A DNA stretch of 64,000 bases from CAYZXL01 sp964482435 (GTDB taxonomy: Bacteria > Auribacterota > JABMQX01). Shown here one piece after another: positions 55,000 through 63,751 of this stretch. The stretch is taken from NCBI GenBank assembly GCA_964482435.1, contig CAYZXL010000001.1, positions 124,001 to 188,000 on the forward strand. Reading direction: 5' to 3'. Each line of letters starts with the position of its first letter. Positions within the stretch are counted from its first letter, which is position 1. Made by a program: the position numbers and the translations under genes. Below the pieces are notes generated by a model that ran no database searches, was not told the DNA's origin, and saw only the letters and a list, made by a program, of their open reading frames with translations.

Positions 55000-56280
55000 G
55001 TGAGAAGGATTGTTTTGCTGATGTGGCTCGTCGCGATTCTGGCGGCGTTTGGCGGTGGGTTTGCCGTGATTGCTGCGGGAAGCGAGCCCGGGTCTAAGCC
55101 CCAGGCCCCGGCGAAAATGGAGTTTCGCCACCACTTCATTGACACGGAGATTCCGGGCAGGTCCTGGGGACAAACCGCGCTCGCAGACGTGGACCGCGAT
55201 GCCGACCTCGATTTCATCACCGGTCAGGACCGTTCGGACATCTTCTGGTACGAATATCAAGACGCCGACCATTGGACGCGGCACCTTCTTGGCCGGGAGT
55301 CGCCCTCCGAAGTCGGAGGAGTTGCCCTCGACGTGGATGGAGATGGCTGGGTTGACTTCGTGGCGGGAGGCGCATGGTATCGCAATCCGCGCACGCCTCG
55401 CACGACAGCTTTTGAAAAGCACGTCTTCGGCGACGTTCCCCGCGTCCACGACGTCGTCGCAGCAGACGTCAATGGTGACGGCAAGCCCGAAATCATCACC
55501 ATGTCAGACCAGAACAACGTGCGCTGGTACGAAATTGCGAAGGAACCAACGCAGACGTGGGAGCGCCACGACGTCGGCCCTTCAGTCCACGCGGGGCTTT
55601 CCGCGGGCGACATTGACGGCGACGGTGATGTTGATATTCTTCGCTCGAATGTCTGGTTTGAAAACGTCAGCGGAGATGGGTTGAAATGGGCTGAGCATCC
55701 CACCGCCGCCTGCGGGGGAACTTCCGGCTGGCAAGCCAGCGCGACCCGGAGCGCCGTTTGCGACATCAACCGCGACGGACGAAACGACGTTGTCCTCGCC
55801 GACGCTGAGATTGCTGGCGCAAAGATTGTCTGGTTGGAAAACCTCGACGGGCGCGGGCGGTCCTGGAAGCGGCACGAGCTTCCGCACGGGGACAGCGATG
55901 CGCGAGGAGCTTACCATTCCGTCGCTGTGCGGGACTTCGACGGGGATGGTGACCTGGACATCTTCTCCTGCGAGATGGAAGGCGTTCCGGGCGCCCGGCA
56001 GCCGCGCTGGTTCGTCTGGGAAAACGTTGACGGGAAGCGAGCGGAGTTTCGCGAGCGGGTGATTCTCGACGCTCGCCTGGGCGGCCACGAGGCGGTTGTC
56101 GGCGACGTTGACGGGGACGGAGACCTCGACGTGTGCAGCAAGCTCTGGGCGCCTCGTCCGGACAACGCGAACCGCGGCCGCAACCACGCGGACTTCCTCG
56201 AGAATCTCTGCCTATCCCGAAAGCCGCAAGCCGGCGCACCAAAGACCGGCGCCACTACCCCGGCGGGAGGATCGCAATAG
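55000..56280 (+). CDS. Exported FG-GAP/VCBS repeat protein
   Basis: A 426-residue exported protein with a signal peptide (MRRIVLLMWLVAILAAFGGGF) and a solenoid of about seven beta-propeller-like FG-GAP/VCBS repeats. These carry calcium-type D-x-D/N-x-D loops, for example DVDRDADLDFITG, DVDGDGWVDFVAGG, DVNGDGKPEIITM, DIDGDGDVDILRS, DFDGDGDLDIFSC and DVDGDGDLDVCSK. Such proteins are typical of Planctomycetota and bind calcium and carbohydrate or protein partners at the surface. The start is a GTG with GGAGG eight bases upstream, which puts the hydrophobic signal at the amino end. It stands alone, convergent with glmM. Confidence 0.85.
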   Translation: MRRIVLLMWLVAILAAFGGGFAVIAAGSEPGSKPQAPAKMEFRHHFIDTEIPGRSWGQTALADVDRDADLDFITGQDRSDIFWYEYQDADHWTRHLLGRESPSEVGGVALDVDGDGWVDFVAGGAWYRNPRTPRTTAFEKHVFGDVPRVHDVVAADVNGDGKPEIITMSDQNNVRWYEIAKEPTQTWERHDVGPSVHAGLSAGDIDGDGDVDILRSNVWFENVSGDGLKWAEHPTAACGGTSGWQASATRSAVCDINRDGRNDVVLADAEIAGAKIVWLENLDGRGRSWKRHELPHGDSDARGAYHSVAVRDFDGDGDLDIFSCEMEGVPGARQPRWFVWENVDGKRAEFRERVILDARLGGHEAVVGDVDGDGDLDVCSKLWAPRPDNANRGRNHADFLENLCLSRKPQAGAPKTGATTPAGGSQ

Positions 56281-56306
56281 AGCGAGCGACTTCTCGCGTG
56301 CCGCGT

Positions 56307-57668
56307 TCAACAAAAGGAAGTGAGTTCCTGCGCAAAGCCCCGAACGAGCTCGCGCGCCCTTTCTGTGCAGGGGGACTCCGCGGTGAGGCGCATGGCCGGT
56401 TCCGTATTGGAAGGACGGATGTGAATCCAGCTTCCGTCGGGATAGGTGATTTTCAGCCCGTCCATCGTATCGAGTTTTCCGTCCTGGGTATGCTTTTTGC
56501 GGATGGACGTAACTACGGAGTGTGCAATTTCGGTCGAGCACTCCACGGTCTCCTTGACCATGACGAACCCCGGCAGCTCGGCGACAAGCTGTGAAACGGT
56601 TTTCCCTTTCTCGGCGAGGCTCTCAAGGATAATCCCCATTCCGACAAAGCTGTCGCGGCATGGATGAATCGCAGGAACCATGACCCCTCCGTTTCCCTCG
56701 CCCCCGATGACAGCGTGGTTGGCAATCATGGCTTCCGCGACGTTCACCTCGCCAATCCGCGTGCGAATGACGGGGCAGCCGAACTCCGACGCGATGGAGT
56801 CCACGATGGCGGTCGTCGAGAGGTTCACGACGACGGGACCGCGGTTTCGGGCAAGGACATGCTTGACGGCAAGCGCCACGCTCAGCTCTTCTCCAATTGC
56901 ACGGCCCTGCTCGTCAACAATCGCCAGTCTGTCCGCGTCGGCGTCCTGGGCGAAACCTACGTCCGCGTTCTCTGCCTTGACGGCCTCGCAAAGCCGCGAG
57001 ATATTCTCGGCTTTCGGCTCCGGATTACGGGGGAAAAGCCCGTCGGGAACGTTGTTGATGCCAACCACCCGGCAGCCCAGCATCTCAAGAAAGCGCGGAG
57101 TGAAGAGCGCCCCGGCGCCGTTGCAGGAATCGAAGACAGCTTTGAAGTTTCGGTTCCTGATGGATTCCACATCCAGATATTTCATCAGAGCCGCGAAATG
57201 CTCTCTCGCGGCATCATCGTCCGTGGCAACGGACTTGTATGCGTCGGTCTCGACGAGGGCGAACTCCGACTGGTGGTAGATATCGAGGAGTTCCTGCGCC
57301 TCGTATCGGTTGAGAAACAACCCGCCTCGCCCAATGAACTTGAGGGCGTTCCACTGCACCGGATTGTGGCTGGCGGTAATTGCGACGGCGCCGATGGCGT
57401 CGGTTCGGTTGGTCTTTATCAGGATTGAGGGCACGGGCGATATGCCAACGTCAATCGGTCTGCACCCGACGGCGAGCAGTCCGGCAAAGACCGCGTTCTT
57501 CACCATTTCCCCGGAGACGCGGGTGTCTCGTCCGACGATGACCGGGCCGGGTCCCACGAATGTCCCGAAGGCTTCGGCAAATGTCGTTACCAACTGCGGG
57601 GTGAGCGTCTCGCCGACGATCCCTCGGACGCCAGATATTCCGACTTTCAGGGATGAACGACGCGGCAT
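56307..57668 (-). CDS. glmM: Phosphoglucosamine mutase / phosphohexomutase
   Basis: A 453-residue enzyme of the alpha-D-phosphohexomutase superfamily that interconverts glucosamine 6- and 1-phosphate (cell-wall precursor) or a related sugar phosphate. All signature sites are intact: the phosphoserine loop TASHNPVQWN (Ser100), the metal loop DADADR (D242, D244, D246), the sugar-specificity loop GEGNGG and the phosphate-binding RPSNTEP. The ATG at 57668 follows a GGAGA-like site. Its upstream neighbour (57739-59100) is a paralogue of identical length lacking the catalytic serine. The two are 70 bases apart on one strand and probably share a transcript. Phosphomannomutase activity is an alternative. 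Confidence 0.88.
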   Translation of the reverse strand: MPRRSSLKVGISGVRGIVGETLTPQLVTTFAEAFGTFVGPGPVIVGRDTRVSGEMVKNAVFAGLLAVGCRPIDVGISPVPSILIKTNRTDAIGAVAITASHNPVQWNALKFIGRGGLFLNRYEAQELLDIYHQSEFALVETDAYKSVATDDDAAREHFAALMKYLDVESIRNRNFKAVFDSCNGAGALFTPRFLEMLGCRVVGINNVPDGLFPRNPEPKAENISRLCEAVKAENADVGFAQDADADRLAIVDEQGRAIGEELSVALAVKHVLARNRGPVVVNLSTTAIVDSIASEFGCPVIRTRIGEVNVAEAMIANHAVIGGEGNGGVMVPAIHPCRDSFVGMGIILESLAEKGKTVSQLVAELPGFVMVKETVECSTEIAHSVVTSIRKKHTQDGKLDTMDGLKITYPDGSWIHIRPSNTEPAMRLTAESPCTERARELVRGFAQELTSFC

Positions 57669-57738
57669 TTGCGAAATCTCTCCTGTGACGAATTCCTTCT
57701 AAGGACGCCGAACTCGCAGGACTCGGCGTGGGGTTTTC

Positions 57739-59100
57739 TCATACTACGCGCGATACTATGCTGATGGCGCGGTCGGCCCTTTCGCGCGCCGTTCTTTTGT
57801 GATTGCTTTCGGCGATGACTCGGATCAAGGGCTCGGTAGTCGAAGCCCGGACATGAATCCAGCCGTCCTCCCAGTTTACTCTCACTCCGTCGGTGAGGTC
57901 GGGGTGCTCCCCGCGGTAATGCTGCCTCACCTCGTCAATGACGTTATGCACCTTTTCTGGCGGGCAGTATATCTTCTCCTTGATGATGTGGTATCGGGGG
58001 AGTTTGGCGACGAGCTCGGAGATTTTCTTTCGTCGCAGCGCCATCATCTCGAGAATGAGACCCATGGAAAGAAAGCCGTCAAACGCGGGCTGAAACTCCG
58101 GCACGGCGACCGTCCCGCACCCTTCTCCAGCGATAACGGCGTCCTCCGCGAGCATCGCGTAGAGAGTGTACGACTGGCCGACCTGACTTCGGATGAGAGG
58201 GCAATCGTGCGATCGGGCGATGTCTTCGACCATCTTCGTCGTGGAGAGGTTCGTGACGGCGGGGCCTCTCTTCCGGCTGAGAAAGTGGTCGAGAATGAGA
58301 GGAAACGTGTATTCCTCGCTCACTGTCTCGCCCACGTCTGAGACTATGGACAGGCGGGCGGCGTCGCTGCTCAGAAGAAATCCGATGTCCGCCTGGAGGG
58401 GCTTGATGATGGAAGCGATCTGGCGAGCGTTTCTCGGGCGAGGCTCGGGGTCGTGAGGGAAGATGCCAGTCGGTTCGTTGTTGATTGGAATGAATTGGCA
58501 GCCCAGACAGCCGCAGAAAGAGTCCACGATCCCCGCCGCGGCGCCGTTGCAGGGGTCAACGATGACTTTGAATCCCGCCGCACGGATAGCTGCCACGTCG
58601 AGAAAATTGCAGAGCCGGTCCAAGTAAGTCAGGAGGTAGCCTTCCTTTCGTTCGACGTTGCCGAGGGCATTCCAGGGTTTCTTCAGGAACTCTCCGGAGT
58701 GATAGATGTCAAGGACTTCCTCGCCCTGGTATGGGTCAAGGTGGGTGCCTTGCGAGTTGATGAAGCCGAGGGCATTCCAGCGAGCGTCGTTGTGCCCCGC
58801 GCTTATGACGATGCCGCCGGAAGCCGACAACTCCCGCACCATGAACTGGACTATCGGTGTGGCGCAGACGCCCAGGTCCACGACCGTGCAGCCGGTAGAG
58901 ACTAAACCGGCGAGGACCGACGATCTGACCATCTCCCCCGAAGTCCGCGTGTCGCGTCCGACGCCGACGAAGCCCGATTGAACGTACGTGCCGAAGGCAC
59001 ACGCAAAATCTGCGATCAACTCGGGCGTGAGGGTCTGTCCGACAATCCCTCTCACCCCGGAAGCGCTGATTTTCAGAAGTCTAAGGTCTCCGGCATTCAT
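57739..59100 (-). CDS. Phosphohexomutase paralogue lacking catalytic residues (pseudoenzyme)
   Basis: A 453-residue protein, the same length as the adjacent glmM product, and alignable with it throughout (SASGVRGIVGQTLTPELIADF against SISGVRGIVGETLTPQ-type segments). The phosphoserine loop reads ISAGHNDARWN: glycine (residue 102 from the start at 59100) sits where the phosphorylated serine should be. The metal loop reads SSDAAR instead of DADADR, so two of the three metal aspartates are missing. The sugar loop is GEGCGT instead of GEGNGG. The phosphate loop RASTTEP is kept. The frame is open with no frameshift, so it is not decaying. I infer a non-mutase role: a regulatory partner of GlmM, or a changed substrate. 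ATG 59100 has GGGAG seven bases upstream. Confidence 0.85.
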   Translation of the reverse strand: MNAGDLRLLKISASGVRGIVGQTLTPELIADFACAFGTYVQSGFVGVGRDTRTSGEMVRSSVLAGLVSTGCTVVDLGVCATPIVQFMVRELSASGGIVISAGHNDARWNALGFINSQGTHLDPYQGEEVLDIYHSGEFLKKPWNALGNVERKEGYLLTYLDRLCNFLDVAAIRAAGFKVIVDPCNGAAAGIVDSFCGCLGCQFIPINNEPTGIFPHDPEPRPRNARQIASIIKPLQADIGFLLSSDAARLSIVSDVGETVSEEYTFPLILDHFLSRKRGPAVTNLSTTKMVEDIARSHDCPLIRSQVGQSYTLYAMLAEDAVIAGEGCGTVAVPEFQPAFDGFLSMGLILEMMALRRKKISELVAKLPRYHIIKEKIYCPPEKVHNVIDEVRQHYRGEHPDLTDGVRVNWEDGWIHVRASTTEPLIRVIAESNHKRTARERADRAISIVSRVV

Positions 59101-59323
59101 CCGAATTCTCCCGGGCCGCAAGGACTTTTCCCTGGGCGCTCAGAACATGTGAGCGCCCGCGCACCAGGTCTGGGGCCCGCCCAGCCTTCCGGCGACAGCT
59201 CCCGCTCTGAAAAAGGCCCGCAGGGCATCTGCTCTTCCCTGGGTCTTGCTCCAGCGCCGTTCTTCCCGGCTTGAGCACAGATAGGTTACAAGGCCCGCAT
59301 CGGCGTGTCAACTCGCGTCGAAG

Positions 59324-59387
59324 TGGCATGGGCATCTTGCCCATGAACCCGGTCACGGGTCCCCCGCGGAACGCGGGGGGATGCCAC
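59324..59387. repeat. Structured REP-like element with three nested stems
   Basis: Outer arms GTGGCAT (59324-59330) and ATGCCAC (59381-59387) are complementary. Inside are two perfect hairpins: CATGGGCA-TCT-TGCCCATG (59327-59345) and CCCCCGCG-GAA-CGCGGGGG (59361-59379). The outer and first inner stem share three bases, so alternative folds exist. Similar GTGGCATGGGCATCTTGCCC-type units are scattered in many environmental genomes. The remaining bases of 59101-59611 hold no gene. Confidence 0.7.
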
Positions 59388-59611
59388 GATCACCCAGCTA
59401 CACCCGTGCGGATAAAGTTCTTGACGGAAACCCATTCATTTGGCATCGTTCGCGGACACCCTTTTTGGGAATGCTGTAAGGCACTCGGCAAGAGATCGCT
59501 GGTCCTATGCCGGGTGCCAACGACCCTTGTCGGGGGAGTTTAGCAGCTCCGCCTATTTTTCATTGGCGGAAACAATCGGTCTTTTCCATCGAAAATCAAA
59601 CGGAGGAAGAC

Positions 59612-61240
59612 ATGACAGACCCCACCGGAGTCGAACGGAATGAGGAAGTGGCAGAATCGGCGTTGGCAACAGAGATAACCCCGGAGAATCTGCCGCCTTT
59701 CTCAAATTTGCCGTTGTCGAACTTCTCTCAGGACGAGACGAGAGGAGCGATGAAGGAAGCCCTGGAAATGGTCGCCGAGAACCTCGACAAGAAGTACCCG
59801 CTGGTCATCGGCGGAAAGCTCGTTCGCAAGAGTGAGAAATTCGTCTCCCTCAACCCGACCCATACCTGGCAGAAGGTGGGCCAGATATCAAAAGCCAGCA
59901 CCGAGGACGCCGCTAAGGCGATTGTTGCGGCTAAGAGGGCCTTCGGGGACTGGAGCTGCACCTCCGCGAGTGAGAGGGCCAGAGTTTTGCTCGTCGCGGC
60001 TGATGAGATGCGCCGGCGCCGCAACGAACTCGCTGCATGGCAGGTTTATGAAGTGGCGAAGAACTGGGTGGAGGCCGACGCGGACGTTGCGGAGGGAATT
60101 GACTATGTCGAATATTATGCCCGCGAGGCGCTGAGGCTCGAGGCTCCCTTGCGGCTCGATTTCCCCGGCGAGAAGAATGAGTATTTCTATGAGCCGCGAG
60201 GAGTCTGTGTCGTCATTTCGCCGTGGAACTTTCCGTTAGCGATAGCCGCAGGCATGACCACAGGCGCACTTGCAGCCGGGAACACAGTGGTTTTCAAGCC
60301 GTCGGGCGAGTCGCCGGTAGTGGGCGCCATTATGGTTGACATCCTGAACAAAGCTGGCCTTCCGCCGGGGGTTCTGAATTTCGTCCCGGGCCGAGGAAGC
60401 GAGATCGGCGATTTTCTGGTGTCACACCCGGATGTGGACATGGTCGCCTTCACGGGATCGCGCGAGGTTGGGCTTCGCATCAACCGCCTCGCGGGAAACA
60501 CGCGAAAGGGCCAGAAGGGAATAAAAAGGGTCATCGCCGAAATGGGGGGCAAGAACGCCATCATCGTCGCCGAGGACGCGGACCTCGAGGCGGCGGGCGC
60601 CGGCACGGTGGTTTCCGCTTACGGCTACCAGGGGCAGAAATGCTCGGCATGTTCCCGGGCGATCGTTCTGGATGGAGCGTACGGCGAGTTCCTGGACATC
60701 CTCAGGAAGAGAGTGTCGCTCATGACAATAGGCCCCGCCGAGGACCCCGACGCATTTCTCGGGCCTCTGATCAATGAGGCTGCGCGACAAAAAGTGCTGC
60801 GTTACATCCGAATCGGCAAAAAAGAGGGGCGGCTCGTCGTGCAGAGAGACGTTTCGTCCCTGGGAAAAGAAGGCTTCTACGTCGGGCCGGTCATTTTCGC
60901 GGACGTTCCGCCCGAGGCGAGGATCGCTCAAGAGGAGATTTTTGGTCCCGTTCTGAGCGTCATGCGGGCGAAGGACCTCGACGAGGCAATTGAGATTGCC
61001 AACGGGACAGACTATGCCCTGACGGGTGGGCTGTACTCGCGCAGCCGCGAGACCATTGACCGCGTGAAGAAAGAGTTCAAGATAGGCAACATGTACATCA
61101 ACAGGAAAATCACGGGCGCCATGGTCAACCGGCAGCCCTTCGGCGGCTTCAAGATGTCGGGGATAGGCTCCAAGGCCGGCGGCCCGGATTACCTCCTCCA
61201 ATTCCTCATTCCCAGAAGCGTCGCCGAGAAAATAGCCTGA
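59612..61240 (+). CDS. Aldehyde dehydrogenase, L-glutamate gamma-semialdehyde type
   Basis: A 542-residue NAD-dependent aldehyde dehydrogenase. Visible are VVISPWNFPLAI near residue 195, GNTVVFKPSGESP near 220, FTGSREVGL near 280, the glutamate in IAEMGGKNAI near 310 and the catalytic cysteine in GYQGQKCSACSRAIV near 345. Late come EEIFGPVLSV near 445 and QPFGGFKMSGIG near 510. The GQKCSACSR motif is typical of 1-pyrroline-5-carboxylate dehydrogenases (RocA/PruA), which finish proline catabolism to glutamate. No proline dehydrogenase gene is next to it, so this is a family call only. ATG 59612 lies after GGAGGAAGAC. An acidic lead of about 35 residues precedes the domain. Confidence 0.88.
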   Translation: MTDPTGVERNEEVAESALATEITPENLPPFSNLPLSNFSQDETRGAMKEALEMVAENLDKKYPLVIGGKLVRKSEKFVSLNPTHTWQKVGQISKASTEDAAKAIVAAKRAFGDWSCTSASERARVLLVAADEMRRRRNELAAWQVYEVAKNWVEADADVAEGIDYVEYYAREALRLEAPLRLDFPGEKNEYFYEPRGVCVVISPWNFPLAIAAGMTTGALAAGNTVVFKPSGESPVVGAIMVDILNKAGLPPGVLNFVPGRGSEIGDFLVSHPDVDMVAFTGSREVGLRINRLAGNTRKGQKGIKRVIAEMGGKNAIIVAEDADLEAAGAGTVVSAYGYQGQKCSACSRAIVLDGAYGEFLDILRKRVSLMTIGPAEDPDAFLGPLINEAARQKVLRYIRIGKKEGRLVVQRDVSSLGKEGFYVGPVIFADVPPEARIAQEEIFGPVLSVMRAKDLDEAIEIANGTDYALTGGLYSRSRETIDRVKKEFKIGNMYINRKITGAMVNRQPFGGFKMSGIGSKAGGPDYLLQFLIPRSVAEKIA

Positions 61241-61965
61241 ACCGTAGCAGGCGCCACGGTGGGAGCGGTCTTTCCTCTGTCAGGCGCTTTGGCACTCCAC
61301 ATGGCGCCGAATTTTCACGACTTCCTGTTGGCGGCGGGGGCCGAGAGCCAACCCCCGCCTTCGGGTCTTTCGCGGGGAAGTTGTCCCCGCCCCCCACAGG
61401 CTAAAGAAATTGAGGAGCAGCGAGTCATCGCCTCGCGGGGTACTTCGCCGCGGGGTGGGTTCTCGTCGCTCCCCGTTGTTTTTGGCTTGGCGCTCGTCTA
61501 TAATCTCAATTGTGCAGGTCATGGTTACAGGGTTGGACAGTCGTTTCCGTCGTAGTGCCTGGCAGGAGAGCAGCCTGGCGGCCGGTGCCGACATGGCCTG
61601 GATTTCCGGTGGTGTGCCGGAGAGCCTCTTTCGTCCAGCGGCCCAAAATCGGGCTTCTCGGTCCAGGCGAGTTGCCGGCGGTCATTGGTTCCCAGCCGGA
61701 ATCCGTCCGGTCATCTGCCTGGAGTTGCCACTTCTGGCTGATTTCTTGAATTCCGCGCAGTTCCGCGGCCGTCTAAAAGGTGGCAGCCGCTTGTCCTTAA
61801 TGCCCTTGCCATGCGTACACTTTGACAACAAGGAGGGTTATCGAAAATTCCGGGATCGGCGCCCACCAGCGGTTCGTGAAGGGGCCGACGTGTCCCCGAC
61901 ATCGGGCATCTGTCGGGAGGACCTCCCATAACAGGAGCTTGGAAGCACCAGAGGAGGATCGAAAG
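61241..61965. other. Gene-free stretch with a TATAAT element
   Basis: About 725 bases without a supportable gene. TATAAT lies at 61499-61504, with TTGTTT 17 bases upstream (only three of six), so a promoter for the downstream exported gene is possible but weak. A small inverted repeat, CCAGGC (61663-61668) and GCCTGG (61717-61722), is the only structure noticed. The GAGGAGG ribosome site of the next gene is at the far end. Confidence 0.4.
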
Positions 61966-63681
61966 ATGAAACGGAACATGCGCCGCATGGGCATCATGCT
62001 TGTGGCAATCGTGGCATCGCTTGTGACTCCCGGCGGGCAATTGCTCGCCGAAGGGCTTTTTGACGACGAGCCAGCCGAGCAAGGCCAGGCTGCAGCGGCA
62101 GCCCCAACCGCTGAAGGCAAGAAGCTCGCCAAACAGGTCATTCAGAAAGTCAACGAATCGTACTACAAAATGTTCCAGGTGGTTAAAGGGTTTGACGCCA
62201 CCTATACCGTTCAGAAGGACGGCGAGGAAATCGGCAAGGCAACAATCTCGGCCAACCTCCCCACCGGTTCGCCAAACTGGTCCGTGAAGCTCGTCGGAGA
62301 AGTGACCGACGAGGAGAAGGGAACCCTCGAGAACCTCGTGAGCATGGCCTGGAATCCGCTTCTATCGGACTGGACTCGCCAGGTTGCAGCGGCCAGGCAG
62401 TCCGATGAGGGGTTCGTCGTTTCCTCGTCGTACCCCGGCGGAGAGTCGGAGCGCCGCGTGTCGAAAGACTATCGTTTGTTGAGAGACTATTCAGGTCCCA
62501 GAGGGGGGACCAAGACCGAATGGACCTACCAGGACCAGGAGGTGGGCGGCAAACGGTATGTCGAGACTCTGGAATTGCAGACCAACAGGCTGTGGACAAG
62601 GTTCACCTACACCTACTTCCGGAGGGAAGGTGTTGCGCTGATTAAGCGATTGGAGATTGAGGACGGCACCAAGGACGTCTTCGCAGGCGGTGAGCCTCGA
62701 GTGAGGACGAAGTACCTTGTGAATTTCGAGGGAGTGAAGTTCAAGAAGGCTGCGGCGGCTGCGGCAGGGCGCACCGCCGCGGCGGAAGAGGGCGCCGCCG
62801 AAAAAGCCGCAGACAACCCGGTCATAGACGCAACAGGATGGGATGACCTTTCCAAGGAGGTGATTCCTAAGGTTCTCGAGATGAGCCTCGACAGGGCGAC
62901 CATGCTCCGGTACGTCCGAAGCGCGAGCTGCACGATTGATGTGGTGATCACGACGAAGATGGTTGGCTCAACCGCGATCCCGTATTTCACACCGCCCGCC
63001 ATTCCTCCGGCCACCGTGAGCTTCAGTTACTCATTCGAGGACGGTGACAACGACGGAACGCTTACCGAAGACGAGCTCACGATTGAGACAACGAACATGT
63101 CCGACGCGAACATGAGGTTCGCTGCGGGCCGGATCAGCAAGGGTCTGCGAGAGATGGCCACGTTCAACCTGATCAACCTGTTGCCGCGGTTCTCCCTGAA
63201 GACTCGCAAAACGCAGCAGGGCTACGAGGTCACCATGACGCCGAAGAAGGATGAGTTCGACAGGCGGCGAGGCGAAAGCGGGCTGCACCCTATCCGCCTG
63301 ACGGTCTCCAACGATTTCCGGGTCACCAGCATGCGGACGCAATCCCTGGAGGGTTTAGACCAGGTTACCACGTTCAAGCACATCAGGACCGGGGGCAAGT
63401 GGCTCCTCACCGAGCTTGAGACAAAGTCAGCCGGCGCAACGGCGTTCGCCGCTGGCGACAAATCCGTGATCACCTACCGGATGGAGGGGGCGCTGCCCCT
63501 GGTGACCAAAAGCATCACTGACAGCAGCACCCCCTTGTCCACTGGCACACTTCATACACACCAGGAATACACCTTTAGCAACTGGAAAAGGGTCATGCGA
63601 GACAGGCCTCTTGAGGTGGGTACACTGGGTCTTGAGGAGAAGGAACCCGATGAACCGGCCGACGAGGAGGAGCCGCAATAG
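61966..63681 (+). CDS. Exported protein of unknown function, paralogue of the next gene
   Basis: A 571-residue exported protein that I do not recognise. After a signal peptide (MGIMLVAIVASLVTPGGQLLAEG) come a beta-rich region (GFDATYTVQKDGEEIGKATI, WTRFTYTYFRREG), an Ala-rich linker (KKAAAAAAGRTAAAEEGAAEKAA near residue 275) and a second beta-rich half starting ATGWDDLSKEVIPKVLEMSLD. The end is acidic (EEKEPDEPADEEEPQ). The beta-sheet content and exported state resemble LolA/LolB-like lipoprotein-binding folds, but no motif proves it. The next gene starts with the same (D/E)xLSKxVxPKVxE segment, so the pair arose by duplication. ATG 61966 has GAGGAGG eight bases upstream. Confidence 0.65.
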   Translation: MKRNMRRMGIMLVAIVASLVTPGGQLLAEGLFDDEPAEQGQAAAAAPTAEGKKLAKQVIQKVNESYYKMFQVVKGFDATYTVQKDGEEIGKATISANLPTGSPNWSVKLVGEVTDEEKGTLENLVSMAWNPLLSDWTRQVAAARQSDEGFVVSSSYPGGESERRVSKDYRLLRDYSGPRGGTKTEWTYQDQEVGGKRYVETLELQTNRLWTRFTYTYFRREGVALIKRLEIEDGTKDVFAGGEPRVRTKYLVNFEGVKFKKAAAAAAGRTAAAEEGAAEKAADNPVIDATGWDDLSKEVIPKVLEMSLDRATMLRYVRSASCTIDVVITTKMVGSTAIPYFTPPAIPPATVSFSYSFEDGDNDGTLTEDELTIETTNMSDANMRFAAGRISKGLREMATFNLINLLPRFSLKTRKTQQGYEVTMTPKKDEFDRRRGESGLHPIRLTVSNDFRVTSMRTQSLEGLDQVTTFKHIRTGGKWLLTELETKSAGATAFAAGDKSVITYRMEGALPLVTKSITDSSTPLSTGTLHTHQEYTFSNWKRVMRDRPLEVGTLGLEEKEPDEPADEEEPQ

Positions 63682-63751
63682 TGGCCGGTCTAGAGTTCCA
63701 TCGTGACGTAGGAGCGTGAGGCGGAATCGCGGCGAAAAAAAGGAGTTCACC

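Noticed and set aside
61663..61722. Inverted repeat CCAGGC/GCCTGG as part of a small RNA
   Set aside because: Arms are only six bases with a long loop and no promoter or terminator to define an RNA.
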